From JBLMYQ01 sp050260055 (GTDB lineage: Bacteria; Bacillota; Clostridia; Acetivibrionales; UBA4821): a stretch of 64,000 nt of DNA. Positions 8,400 through 16,974 of the stretch are shown here, piece by piece. Below the pieces are notes generated by a model. The model was given only the letters and a program-made list of their open reading frames with translations. It ran no database searches and was not told the origin of the DNA. The translations under genes and the position numbers were made by a program. The DNA is taken from positions 3,860-67,859 of the forward strand of contig JBLNBO010000038.1 of assembly GCA_050260055.1 (NCBI GenBank). Reading direction: 5' to 3'. Position 1 is the first letter of the stretch. Each line of letters begins with the position of its first letter.

Positions 8400-9846
8400 C
8401 TTTAATTATTTCTCCTTCATTCATCAGGATAACCCTATCGCTGTATTCTGCAGCAAAATCCGTATCATGCGTTACCAGTACTATTGTTGTGCCTTCGTTT
8501 TTTAATATTTGAAGTAATTCTCCAAGGGCTTTTTTGTTTGTATAATCCATTCCTCTTGTTGGCTCGTCTAGCAGCAAAACATCTTGAAACATACACATAA
8601 TGCTTGCAAGCGCTGTTCGCTGTCTTTGGCCCGTACTCAAGTCCCTAGGATTTTTGTTTTCGACCTGTTTAAGATTAAACAGCTCGATAAGGTTTTGTGT
8701 TTTAGCATCCCACTTTCTTTTAAAATTCTTTAGAGTGAATAAAATCTCATCTTTAACCGTATCATTAAAAAGATAATCATCTGGGTTTTGTCCGAGGTAA
8801 GAAATCTTTTGCGCCAGCTCATAAATACTTTTACCCTTGGTCGAATTCCCATCAATCTGAATTAGCCCTTTTTCAGGTATTAGCAATCCGTTTATATTTT
8901 TAAGAAGAGTGGTTTTACCACTGCCATTCCTGCCCAAAACTGTAGCAAATTCACCCTTTTTAATTTCAAGATTGATATTTTTGAGAACATCCTTATATTC
9001 ATTATAAGAAAAGTATAGATTTTCAATCTTTATTCTAGGATTTTGAGATGGCTGTTGCATTGATAATCCATCCCCTTTTGTTTTTAATCCTGATAACAAT
9101 CTTGTTTTTTCAGGCAGATTTTTATATCCGCTATTTTTTGCCCAATCATAATACTCTTCCGATTTACCATCAAATATTATTCTGCCGGTGTCCATAACAA
9201 TAACCCTGTTAGCAAAAGACAAACACTTCTCAAGTTTATGCTCGGAAATTAAAACGGTTTTACCATTTTTCTCAGCAAGGTTTCTAACCGTGATAAGCAA
9301 TTCCTCTGCTGTTTCAGGATCTATCTGAGATGTCGGTTCATCCAGAAGCAAAACATCTGGATTCATTCCCAAAATCGAAGCAAGAGCAACCTTTTGCTTT
9401 TGTCCGGAAGAAAGATTGCAAATCTTTTTGTCAACAAGGTCTTCAATACCTGTTATATAAAGAGTTTCTGCCAGCCTCTTGTTTGCCTCTATCAGATTGA
9501 CCCCAGCATTCTCCATAGGCAAGGTAATTTCGCTTTGAACTACAGATGTGACAAGCTGTTTTTCCGGATCTTGAAAAAGCATTCCCACTTGTGGTGCTAG
9601 AGGTTTTAATCGGTCTAGAATATTCACTCCTCTGTAAAAAGCATTGCCTGATATTTTGCCTCCGTAAAATGCCGGCACCAGTCCAGCCAGAAGCTTTAAT
9701 AAGGTTGATTTGCCGCAGCCAGAATGCCCGGCAATAAGAATCACTTCACCCCTAGAAATTTCGAGATTGATTCCATATAGTGCCGGCTTATCTGAATCTG
9801 GATAGAGGTATGTTAGATTTTCTGTTTTATAAAATTGCATTTGCAA
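8344..9846 (-). CDS. ECF transporter ATPase, fused EcfA-EcfA' (two ABC domains)
   Basis: A 500-residue cytoplasmic ATPase with two complete ABC domains in one chain. The first has Walker A GHSGCGKST (40-48), signature LSSGQKQKVAL and Walker B VLLLDEPTSQID. The second, from about residue 270, has Walker A GRNGSGKTT, signature LSTGQRQRTAL and VLLLDEPTRGMD. Most Firmicutes encode EcfA1 and EcfA2 as separate genes of about 280 residues; here they are fused and dedicated to one S component (group I arrangement). The gene overlaps ecfT by 34 nt upstream and the S component by 56 nt downstream, which marks a tight operon. Confidence 0.9.
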   Translation of the reverse strand: MQMQFYKTENLTYLYPDSDKPALYGINLEISRGEVILIAGHSGCGKSTLLKLLAGLVPAFYGGKISGNAFYRGVNILDRLKPLAPQVGMLFQDPEKQLVTSVVQSEITLPMENAGVNLIEANKRLAETLYITGIEDLVDKKICNLSSGQKQKVALASILGMNPDVLLLDEPTSQIDPETAEELLITVRNLAEKNGKTVLISEHKLEKCLSFANRVIVMDTGRIIFDGKSEEYYDWAKNSGYKNLPEKTRLLSGLKTKGDGLSMQQPSQNPRIKIENLYFSYNEYKDVLKNINLEIKKGEFATVLGRNGSGKTTLLKNINGLLIPEKGLIQIDGNSTKGKSIYELAQKISYLGQNPDDYLFNDTVKDEILFTLKNFKRKWDAKTQNLIELFNLKQVENKNPRDLSTGQRQRTALASIMCMFQDVLLLDEPTRGMDYTNKKALGELLQILKNEGTTIVLVTHDTDFAAEYSDRVILMNEGEIIKDGYDTANHNNYSFGAVCI

Positions 9847-10751
9847 CCTCCCAATCCCAGTAATACTGGCAAAACTACAATCGCAAAAATAACTGCCAGC
9901 ATCAGATATTCTTTAACTTCATAATTATTTGCTAAGTTGAATGTAGGGAAAAATTTAAAATTAATAAAATTCTTAGAATCGTTTATAAGCAAAAAAGAAA
10001 CTTCAATAAAGCCGCCAAGAATAATCATAAAATCTTTATAGCCAATCTTCTCTCTATTATATACTTTTCTTTTTGAAAGCCCATATCCTTTTGATTCAAG
10101 GGCTTCAGCCGTTTGCCATGAATCTTCAAGACTTGATAAAAGCAATATTTTTATAAAAGGCCATCCATTCGATATTCGTTTAAGCAGGTTTTTCGAATTA
10201 AATTCTACCCCTCTTGTCATCTGAATCTCTGAAATCCGCTTACTACTTTCAATCATATCCGGAACCATTTTTGCAGTTAATGATGCTGTAATTGCGGAAC
10301 GTGGAGCCGCAACAGCAATAAGATTGAATATTCTATCCGGCTGGGCACAAATATTAAAGAAAACAAACATCAATACCGTGTTAACCAATTTTAACGCCAT
10401 AGACAGAGAAAAAACCAATGCTTCCAGAGTAATTTTGATGTCGCCAAGAATGACAATTTCAGATAATCTTAATAAAACAGTTGCCCCTCTGCTGTTAACA
10501 ATCGGATTTATAAGAATAATTGGAATTCCAATAAAGGCGGAAAGAATCAAAGCATTTTTTATTGCTTTTTTATCTGAAATAATTATCAATATGCAGACTG
10601 AAAAAAAGAATACCGCTTGCACTATAGGATTTTCCGCAGAAGAAATAAAAACAAGCATGCCTGTAAGATAAATTATCAGTGCTATTGTATTAAATGACTC
10701 AAGAAAATCCTTCAACTCTTCCCTCCGGCAATTAATTTGGCAGTCTTTCAA
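9813..10751 (-). CDS. ECF transporter transmembrane component EcfT
   Basis: A 312-residue membrane scaffold that couples the ATPase pair to the S component. It has hydrophobic segments at about 20-120 and a C-terminal pair at about 245-305. The coupling-helix region holds the two family signatures in the order expected: QMTRG and, about 45 residues later, ALESKGYG, equivalent to the two Ala-Arg-Gly motifs that contact EcfA. The start overlaps the end of the lipoprotein gene by 20 nt. Confidence 0.85.
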   Translation of the reverse strand: MKDCQINCRREELKDFLESFNTIALIIYLTGMLVFISSAENPIVQAVFFFSVCILIIISDKKAIKNALILSAFIGIPIILINPIVNSRGATVLLRLSEIVILGDIKITLEALVFSLSMALKLVNTVLMFVFFNICAQPDRIFNLIAVAAPRSAITASLTAKMVPDMIESSKRISEIQMTRGVEFNSKNLLKRISNGWPFIKILLLSSLEDSWQTAEALESKGYGLSKRKVYNREKIGYKDFMIILGGFIEVSFLLINDSKNFINFKFFPTFNLANNYEVKEYLMLAVIFAIVVLPVLLGLGGCKCNFIKQKI

Positions 10752-11664
10752 GCTTTCCTTTAATTAATGCTGCTCCATAGTAATCCTTTATACTGCCTTC
10801 TTTTGAATATATTAAATTTATAAGATTCTCAACTTGCTTGTGCTCAATCGAAGTAATAATCCAGACAGGTGCTGTATCCCCCAAAGAATCTGCAGTTGCG
10901 CAAACTACTCCCGATATCGGCATATCAACTTTTTTAGGCATGCCAGAATAATCAAGAAGTGTAATTGCATTTTTGCTGAATCTTGCAAATATTCCTTTAT
11001 TTCCATTATCCGAAATCAATTTCGCAACTATTTTGTTATTGCTAATCTTGCCATATTCGCCAATTATTATTGATGGGAAACCCGGTTTTGTTTCAAAGCT
11101 GTCTCCGAGTGGAGCTGTATTCACATTTTTTGCTTTAAATCTACCAAGGCTTTCTTTAAGCTTTAACGCTTCATCTTTGAATTCATCAGCATAATAAATT
11201 CTCACTCCCGCAGTTTTCCCTTCAAACCCATTTATAAAAGGCTCCGGGTAAGCACCTATTATTGCCGGAATAAAGCTATTTCCATCCCATTCATGATAAT
11301 CCCATAAAATCTTGTCCCCTTGCCTCAAGTGATATGCTTTTGCAGAACAATTTGAAGCAATGCCGTTTACGTAAAAAAACCAGTCTTTTGATGTCATCCC
11401 ATTCATCTCTGATTTTAAACCATTAATTGCATTAACAAATCCATCTGATGCTGTTTCCACATCTAGATTCTTTTCAAGTATATCCATAATAGTATCGCCG
11501 GATTCTGCTTGAATCTTTTTATCAAATATAATATTTTCAGAAAAATCCTTACTCACGGTTAACTGAATATTTAGAGAATTGCCTAAAGAAGGTCCTTTTT
11601 GAAGAGAACAGCCTGATAATAAAAAAAGAATTATTAAAAATATAGAGATTAATTTCTTGTTCAT
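10732..11664 (-). CDS. DUF4430 lipoprotein, first gene of the cobalamin-riboswitch operon
   Basis: A 310-residue membrane-anchored extracytoplasmic lipoprotein. I start it at the ATG at 11664 (MNKKLISIFLIILFLLSGC); the longer open frame to 11787 would run through the riboswitch. The lipobox is LLSGC with the acylated Cys at 19. Residues about 33-127 are a DUF4430 domain (TIMDILEKN, SKDWFFYVNGI, DKILWDYHEW), the transcobalamin-like C-terminal fold. Residues about 135-310 are a second domain I do not recognise. As the first gene after the riboswitch and immediately upstream of ecfT, it is the best candidate for the receptor that hands ligand to the S component. That role is inference. Confidence 0.75.
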   Translation of the reverse strand: MNKKLISIFLIILFLLSGCSLQKGPSLGNSLNIQLTVSKDFSENIIFDKKIQAESGDTIMDILEKNLDVETASDGFVNAINGLKSEMNGMTSKDWFFYVNGIASNCSAKAYHLRQGDKILWDYHEWDGNSFIPAIIGAYPEPFINGFEGKTAGVRIYYADEFKDEALKLKESLGRFKAKNVNTAPLGDSFETKPGFPSIIIGEYGKISNNKIVAKLISDNGNKGIFARFSKNAITLLDYSGMPKKVDMPISGVVCATADSLGDTAPVWIITSIEHKQVENLINLIYSKEGSIKDYYGAALIKGKLERLPN

Positions 11665-11709
11665 AAAATACAAAAAGACCTCTCTTTCCCTCCGAAAAAG
11701 ATTCTTAAC

Positions 11710-11865
11710 ATAATATAGGTATCTGTTCAGATATCCTGACTTGCGTTCATCCTTCCCCTCTCCTTCCCGGATTGTTCCAGTGGGCATTTGAGGAGTCGTC
11801 TTCGCTTACAGTAGCGGGGGCTGTGACGGATTTCAACCGTCTTCCCTGAATCTCCGATACATTTA
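11710..11865 (-). promoter_or_regulatory. Cobalamin riboswitch (B12 element)
   Basis: On the minus strand the conserved pieces of the cobalamin aptamer follow each other in order: GGGAAG with GGTTGAAATCC, then CCCCGCTACTGTAA, GCCCACTGG, GGGAAGG and the B12-box equivalent CGCAAGTCAGGATA. The ends close a short P1 helix (GTATC at 11860-11856 with GATAC at 11723-11719). The first start codon lies 55 nt downstream, preceded by a purine-rich ribosome binding region. I see no intrinsic terminator between aptamer and gene, so control of translation initiation is more likely than attenuation. Low adenosylcobalamin should switch the operon on. Confidence 0.9.
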
Positions 11866-11918
11866 TTCTGTTTATGGGGATTATATATTAATATTATTTA
11901 ATATTCAATACTGTCATT

Positions 11919-12488
11919 TTACGAAAACTTTCTCTCATTTATGTTTCCAAAAACACTATCAATCTTTTTTATTCCGGTTGTATCCAAAATGTAATCATAA
12001 TCATTTATTATTTTAAGTGCAATCTTTTTATCTGTACTGAAATTAAAGCAGTTAATAAAATATACCGGAACTAAAATGTTTCCAAGCATTTCCTCAGTTT
12101 CAACCATAATTTCGCTAATTCCTTCAAATGCACCATGAACACATATTACAACGCCTTCATTTGAGCAATACCTAGCCATAAGGCCGATAATCTTGCAAAT
12201 GAAGTTTCTGAATTGTTTATTCTCTGCCATATCTTTTATTGATTTAACCGGAAATTGAATGATATTTTCAGCAAGCTTTTGCCGTTCTACTCTACAGTCA
12301 ATGCAGTCAGACTTCTCAATTAATTTACTTCTAATATCATCATCGGTAAACAAGAGTACTTTTGATCCTTTTGAAACCTTTTCAGTAATATACCTTCCTA
12401 CAGTAAGTAAAAAATGGCCATTACCTGTATAAATATTGCATATCTTGTTAAAGATTACACTTTTTATATTTCTTATATCTGAAATCAT
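11919..12488 (-). CDS. Protein of unknown function, weak resemblance to a P-loop CobO-type N-terminus
   Basis: A 189-residue soluble protein with a good ribosome binding site (GGAGG, about 10 nt before the ATG). I do not recognise the family. The N-terminal stretch NIYTGNGHFLLTVGRY followed by KGSKVLLFTDDD resembles the beta-strand, P-loop, helix, strand start of CobO-type corrinoid adenosyltransferases (YTGNGKGKTT), but the invariant GKT/S lysine is missing and the rest aligns poorly. Several Cys residues (CIDC around residue 60, then C94, C107) are scattered. It ends about 54 nt upstream of the cobalamin riboswitch on the same strand, so a link to corrinoid metabolism is possible but unproven. 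Confidence 0.45.
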   Translation of the reverse strand: MISDIRNIKSVIFNKICNIYTGNGHFLLTVGRYITEKVSKGSKVLLFTDDDIRSKLIEKSDCIDCRVERQKLAENIIQFPVKSIKDMAENKQFRNFICKIIGLMARYCSNEGVVICVHGAFEGISEIMVETEEMLGNILVPVYFINCFNFSTDKKIALKIINDYDYILDTTGIKKIDSVFGNINERKFS

Positions 12489-12847
12489 AAATCTTTATTC
12501 CTCCATCAAAGATAATTATTAACACCTCCAGTATAATATATTTCCAGTATTTTCCTGTCAAGGCTTTTATTGTAAAATATTGGTAATTTCTTATTTGCTT
12601 ATTCTCTAAAAGTCGACAACTTTTATCATTTTTCAATTATAAAATATATATCATTTTAAAAACCGATTTTAAATTACTTGTTAAATTTATTTAAACAGTT
12701 TTTCTTATTTACTGATTTTTTTAGAAACTAATCAAATATCCTCTAAGTATAATACTTTAAAATACGGTCAATAATTAAATTAATAAATAATATTTAAATT
12801 ATTTAAATTTAAAACAGATAAAGACGTAAAAAGGAGTGATTATTTAA
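12489..12847. other. AT-rich divergent intergenic region
   Basis: About 360 nt between the divergent unknown gene and spoIIR. It is very AT-rich with long T and A tracts and must carry both promoters. I could not pick out a convincing sigma-F or sigma-A site, and the short minus-strand frame within it has no coding character. Confidence 0.5.
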
Positions 12848-13513
12848 ATGAAGTTAAAAATGTTTAATATTAAGTACCTTTTAGTGGTTTTCATTCTTCT
12901 TTGCTCTTATATAATTCTTTCAGGTTATATTTATTCTGAAAAAATTACTGCAGATATGGCTAAAAATATAGTTAGACTGCATGTAATTGCAAATAGTGAC
13001 TCTCAGTATGACCAGCAAATAAAATTAAAGGTTAGAGATTCTGTATTGAAATATATGGAGGACAATTCGAAAGGTGTTAATTCAGCCAATGCAGCTAAAG
13101 GTTTCATATGCAGAAACCTTTCAAATATAGAGAGTATTGCATCAGCAGTGTTGAAATCTTATGGGTTGAACTATCAAGCTAAAGCATCGTTCGGAAAATT
13201 TGCTTTCCCGACAAAAGCTTATGGTGATGTTTCACTACCAGCAGGAAATTATCAATCCCTAAGAATTGTACTGGGAAATGGTACCGGACGTAATTGGTGG
13301 TGCGTAATGTTTCCTCCGTTATGTTTCGTTGATGCATCAACCGGGGTACTTCCTGCCGAGTCAAAGTTAGAGCTAAAAAGTTCACTTACTGAAGAAGAGT
13401 ATAAATTAGCACTTGGCAATGCAAAAGATGCTTCTTCAGAGATAAAGATAAAATTTAAAATAGTAGAGCTTCTTCAACAGTCTAAATTTGTATTAGCAAG
13501 AGGCAGAAGATAA
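12848..13513 (+). CDS. spoIIR: Stage II sporulation protein R
   Basis: A 221-residue secreted signalling protein. In Bacillus SpoIIR is made in the forespore under sigma-F and triggers SpoIIGA-dependent processing of pro-sigma-E in the mother cell. A signal anchor lies at about 8-28, followed by the family hallmarks VRLHVIANSDSQYDQ (43-57), LKVRDSVL and the C-terminal GRNWWCVMFPPLCFVD. Length matches the family. The start follows AAAAAGGAGTG at good spacing. It is monocistronic, closed by a long terminator, and is strong evidence that the organism forms endospores. Confidence 0.95.
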   Translation: MKLKMFNIKYLLVVFILLCSYIILSGYIYSEKITADMAKNIVRLHVIANSDSQYDQQIKLKVRDSVLKYMEDNSKGVNSANAAKGFICRNLSNIESIASAVLKSYGLNYQAKASFGKFAFPTKAYGDVSLPAGNYQSLRIVLGNGTGRNWWCVMFPPLCFVDASTGVLPAESKLELKSSLTEEEYKLALGNAKDASSEIKIKFKIVELLQQSKFVLARGRR

Positions 13514-13521
13514 TATGAAAA

Positions 13522-13569
13522 CAATAAAGAAATAACGTGATGAGAATTCATCACGTTATTTCTTTATTG
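13522..13569. terminator. Intrinsic terminator after spoIIR
   Basis: Perfect 22-bp inverted repeat with a GAAT loop. The A/T-rich outer arms supply the T tract in either direction. Confidence 0.85.
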
Positions 13570-13655
13570 AAGCAGCTTAAAATGTTTCTATCAATTCATC
13601 TTTACATATGATATAATTTATTTGCAATTAATACTAAATTGGGTGGTGGACAATA

Positions 13656-14336
13656 TTGGGCACCATTTCACAATGGTTAGCATCAAACTATTCTTTTTTT
13701 GAAGACTTTTTAAAATTATTTACTGCATGTGTTCTCGGTGGATTAATCGGATATCAGAGAGAAAGTTCACACAGGCCTGCAGGTTTTAGAACTCACATAT
13801 TAGTCTGCGTTGGATCAGCCCTCGTAATGATTACATCCCAATATATATTCGATGTTTATAGAGGCGTAACCACCTTGGACCCTGCACGTTTAGGGGCTCA
13901 AGTTATTAGCGGTATAGGCTTTTTAGGTGCTGGTACAATTCTTCGTGACGGTTCTACAATAAAAGGGCTCACAACCGCAGCTGGACTTTGGGCGGTCTCA
14001 TGCATAGGTATCGCTATTGGCGCCGGCTTTTATTCAGGAGGAATAACTGCAGCGTTGATTGTATACTTTACGCTTATGATTTCAAAAGATTGGGATGTAG
14101 TTATTGATACAAAAGGACAGTCAAATAAAATTAAAATCTCAGTTCCGAATACTCCAGGAATGATTGGAAAAATTGAATCTATGTTTGCTGAAAAAAATAT
14201 TCCAATAAAAATACTTAAGGTGATTCCTTCATCAAACAATGAGAAATTAGATTTTTTAATATATACTAAAGCCTGTGATAATAAGACTAAGGAAGAATTA
14301 ATAAATATTCTTAAACAAAACGAAGACATACTCTAA
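13656..14336 (+). CDS. MgtC/SapB family membrane protein
   Basis: A 226-residue protein with four or five N-terminal membrane segments and a soluble C-terminal domain. The MgtC signature is clear: GGLIGYQRESSHRPAGFRTH (28-47), then PARLGAQVISGIGFLGAG and TTAAGLWAVSCIGIAIGAG. Residues about 150-226 form an ACT-like domain. Bacterial MgtC proteins are linked to growth in low magnesium and to inhibition of the F-type ATPase; the role of this homologue is unknown. The start is a TTG at 13656 preceded by a weak GGTGG. No M-box riboswitch is visible upstream. Confidence 0.88.
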   Translation: MGTISQWLASNYSFFEDFLKLFTACVLGGLIGYQRESSHRPAGFRTHILVCVGSALVMITSQYIFDVYRGVTTLDPARLGAQVISGIGFLGAGTILRDGSTIKGLTTAAGLWAVSCIGIAIGAGFYSGGITAALIVYFTLMISKDWDVVIDTKGQSNKIKISVPNTPGMIGKIESMFAEKNIPIKILKVIPSSNNEKLDFLIYTKACDNKTKEELINILKQNEDIL

Positions 14337-14426
14337 GACATACATATATTTTTTATAAAATTACCTTGACCTTTTATATGCTCTTCAATATACTAATAAA
14401 CATGTTTCAATATAGATTATCTAAGG

Positions 14427-14458
14427 AAGATGGTTTATCCTTCACGGATAGCCGTCTT
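14427..14458. other. Hairpin in the murA leader
   Basis: Inverted repeat of about 13 bp with one bulge and a TTCAC loop, ending 31 nt before the murA start. It has no clear T run, so attenuation is only a possibility. Confidence 0.4.
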
Positions 14459-14489
14459 AATTATTAACTACAAGGAAGTGAATTCACAA

Positions 14490-15770
14490 ATGCAAAAACT
14501 TGTAATAAACGGTGGTATTCAGCTAAAAGGTGAAATCAATATCAGCGGCGCTAAGAATTCTGCAGTTGCAATTATACCCGCGACCCTATTGGTAGATGGC
14601 CCGTGCAGAATAGAAAATATACCGGATATTAAAGATGTAAAAGTATTTTTAAATATACTCGAAAATATAGGTGCAGATATTGATTACATAGATTCCCAAA
14701 CGGTTATTATTGATACTACACCTGTTGATTGTTATGAAGCCTGTTTTGATGAGGTCGGCAAAATTAGGGCTTCTTACTATTTAATCGGAGCATTGTTAGG
14801 AAGGTTTAAAAATGCCAATGTTAGTTTCCCAGGCGGCTGTGACTTTGGCACCAGGCCTCTTGATCAGCATATTAAGGCTTTCGAAGCTCTTGGAGCAAAG
14901 GTTGACATAGCCCACGGAATAATAAATGTAAGTGCAGAAAACCTTAAAGGTTCCTCCTTTTATATGGATATAGTAAGTGTAGGCGCAACAATAAATGCAA
15001 TGCTTACAGCAGTAAAAGCACAAGGCACAACAATAATTGAAAACGCTGCAAAAGAGCCGCATATAGTTGACGTTGCCAACTTTCTTAACAATATGGGGGC
15101 AAGCATAATCGGAGCTGGAACAGACATAATAAAAATAAGAGGTGTTGAAAGTCTACCAGGCGGCGGTACATACAGCATTGTTCCAGACCAGATTGAAGCC
15201 GGAACATTTATGATAGCAAGTGCCATTACAAATGGAGATGTTACAATCAGGAACTGTATTCCAAAACATTTAGAGTCACTTACAGCTAAACTTGTTGAAA
15301 TAGGCATAAGTATTGAAGAAAACGAAAATGGAGATTCTTTAAGAATAAAGGCTAACCAAAAGCTACTGCCTGTGAATATAAAAACCCAGCCATATCCTGG
15401 ATTCCCAACTGACCTTCAACCTCAAATTTGTGCACTTGCAACGAGAATCGAAGGAGTAAGCATTATTACTGAAGCAGTATGGGATTCAAGATTCCAGTAC
15501 ATATCCGAACTTAGAAGAATGGGTGCCGATATAAAAGTCGAAGGTAGAATTGCAATTGTAAATGGCTCAAAGCAACTTTTTGGGACAAAAGTTAAAGCTA
15601 TTGACTTAAGAGCTGGAGCAGCCATGATTGTTGCAGGCCTTGGTGCAGAAGGAATAACTGAGGTTCTTAATCTTGGGATAATAGATAGGGGTTATGAAAA
15701 GGTTGAGGAAAAATTTATTCAGCTTGGTGCAGATATAAAACGTATGCCAATGACCGAAGCAGATTACTAA
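14490..15770 (+). CDS. murA: UDP-N-acetylglucosamine 1-carboxyvinyltransferase
   Basis: Catalyses the first committed step of peptidoglycan synthesis, transfer of enolpyruvate from PEP to UDP-GlcNAc in the cytoplasm. With the start at 14490 (MQKLVINGG, after AAGGAAG) the protein has 426 residues and numbering matches the family: K22 and N23 in SGAKNSA, and the active-site loop GGCDFGTRPLDQHI with Cys117, equivalent to E. coli Cys115. The Cys implies fosfomycin sensitivity. The longer frame from 14430 adds 20 residues with no family counterpart. It stands apart from other mur genes, as often for one of the two MurA paralogues of Firmicutes. Confidence 0.95.
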   Translation: MQKLVINGGIQLKGEINISGAKNSAVAIIPATLLVDGPCRIENIPDIKDVKVFLNILENIGADIDYIDSQTVIIDTTPVDCYEACFDEVGKIRASYYLIGALLGRFKNANVSFPGGCDFGTRPLDQHIKAFEALGAKVDIAHGIINVSAENLKGSSFYMDIVSVGATINAMLTAVKAQGTTIIENAAKEPHIVDVANFLNNMGASIIGAGTDIIKIRGVESLPGGGTYSIVPDQIEAGTFMIASAITNGDVTIRNCIPKHLESLTAKLVEIGISIEENENGDSLRIKANQKLLPVNIKTQPYPGFPTDLQPQICALATRIEGVSIITEAVWDSRFQYISELRRMGADIKVEGRIAIVNGSKQLFGTKVKAIDLRAGAAMIVAGLGAEGITEVLNLGIIDRGYEKVEEKFIQLGADIKRMPMTEADY

Positions 15771-15810
15771 GCAGTGTAAAAGTTAAAAGGTTAAAATTAA
15801 CAGACTTTTA

Positions 15811-15829
15811 AGGGCAAGTCGCGCGCCCT
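15811..15829. other. Small GC-rich hairpin upstream of walJ
   Basis: AGGGC and GCCCT arms around AAGTCGCGC, GC-rich against an AT-rich background. It could be a fragment of a short dispersed repeat. Confidence 0.3.
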
Positions 15830-15865
15830 ACATTTCAGAGAATTGACTTATGAAGGAGTAAACTA

Positions 15866-16657
15866 ATGATAAAATGTTGTTCTTTGTATAGCGGAAGCAG
15901 TGGAAATAGTATATATGTTGAAAGTGCCAATACTAAGATACTTATTGATGCCGGAGTCAGCGGTAAAAAGATTGAGTGTGGCCTAGAATCTATCGGTTCT
16001 TCTATAAATGACGTAGATGCAATTCTGGTAACACATGAACACTCAGACCATGTATCAAGCATCGGTTACTTGTCAAAGAAATATGATATACCGGTTTATG
16101 CAAGTGAACTCACTTGGAACCAACTTGAAGAACAAACTTCAAAAATCAAAACCTCAAATCGTATGACCTTTAAACATAATAATGAATTCGAAGTTGGAGA
16201 TTTAGATATTGTTCCGTTTAAAATTCCGCATGACGCAGTTGATCCATGCGGTTTTAGTATTTTCGGAGATGGGAAAAAAGTTACCATCGCTACAGATATC
16301 GGGCATATGAATAAATATCTTGTTGAAAATATGCTCAACAGTGAGCTTCTACTCCTTGAATCAAATCATGATATTGAAATGCTCAAATGCGGCAGATATC
16401 CATGGTTTCTAAAAAAACGCATACTCGGAGAAACAGGCCATCTTTGCAATGAAGACGCCGCAAAGACAATAAAATATCTTGTTAAATCAGGAATGAAGAA
16501 ATTCTTCTTAGGACATCTCAGCACTGAAAACAACTTTCCTGAGCTTGCGCTCCAAACAGTTACAAACAGCCTCGGAGAAATAGGCGTAACAATTGGCATG
16601 GAGGTATTTTTGGAAGTTGCCCCGAGATATCAACCTTCGACTGTAGTAACACTTTAA
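15866..16657 (+). CDS. walJ: MBL-fold metallo-hydrolase WalJ/YycJ
   Basis: A 263-residue soluble metallo-beta-lactamase-fold protein. The dinuclear metal motif is THEHSDHV (H57, H59, D61, H62), with further ligands expected in ATDIGHM and FLGHLSTEN. The N-terminal CSLYSGSSGNSIYVES is diagnostic of the YycJ/WalJ group, which in low-GC Gram-positives is often encoded near walRK and rlmH and has been linked to cell-wall and DNA metabolism. walRK is absent here, but rlmH is the next gene, which preserves half of that synteny. Confidence 0.9.
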   Translation: MIKCCSLYSGSSGNSIYVESANTKILIDAGVSGKKIECGLESIGSSINDVDAILVTHEHSDHVSSIGYLSKKYDIPVYASELTWNQLEEQTSKIKTSNRMTFKHNNEFEVGDLDIVPFKIPHDAVDPCGFSIFGDGKKVTIATDIGHMNKYLVENMLNSELLLLESNHDIEMLKCGRYPWFLKKRILGETGHLCNEDAAKTIKYLVKSGMKKFFLGHLSTENNFPELALQTVTNSLGEIGVTIGMEVFLEVAPRYQPSTVVTL

Positions 16658-16667
16658 GTATTTCATT

Positions 16668-16925
16668 TCAATCTGCACCTGCGGAATAGAATCTCTAAGC
16701 TCGTCCGTTCAAATGGATGCTAAAACCATAAAACCTTTTTGCTCGCTTGTGTAACTGTTTAGAAAAAACTCGGAAAAGTTTTTTCTTGTACCTATGATAG
16801 CCACCACGGCGAGTGGCGACTTTTCCGCCGATTTTCGTCGATGAAAAGCGGCAATAAGGGTTTTGTTGTTTATTCAAAGGGAAACCCTAGATTTTTCTTT
16901 TGAGATACAAAGCCTCCAAAGCCTC
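16668..16925. repeat. Dispersed intergenic repeat R1, copy b
   Basis: Fills the gap between walJ and rlmH. 16668-16720 (tgcacctgcggaatagaa and following) matches the reverse strand of 30478-30535. 16815-16856 matches 7487-7531 and forms the same hairpin with a compensatory pair change. The middle carries two more hairpins (AAAAAACT with AGTTTTTT; GCCAC with GTGGC). No credible ORF. Confidence 0.75.
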
Positions 16926-16974
16926 TTCAAAGAAATAAATATTCAAAAACATTAAATTTTAAAAAGGAAAAAAT

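Noticed and set aside
11665..11787. N-terminal extension of the DUF4430 lipoprotein
   Set aside because: These 41 codons lie in the riboswitch and its expression platform, and the signal peptide with lipobox starts at the internal ATG.
12448..12636. 62-codon minus-strand frame upstream of the unknown gene
   Set aside because: Overlaps that gene's start in another frame, AT-driven composition, no ribosome binding site.
16695..16877. 60-codon minus-strand frame in the walJ-rlmH gap
   Set aside because: Lies entirely in repeat R1 copy b, with no family resemblance or ribosome binding site.
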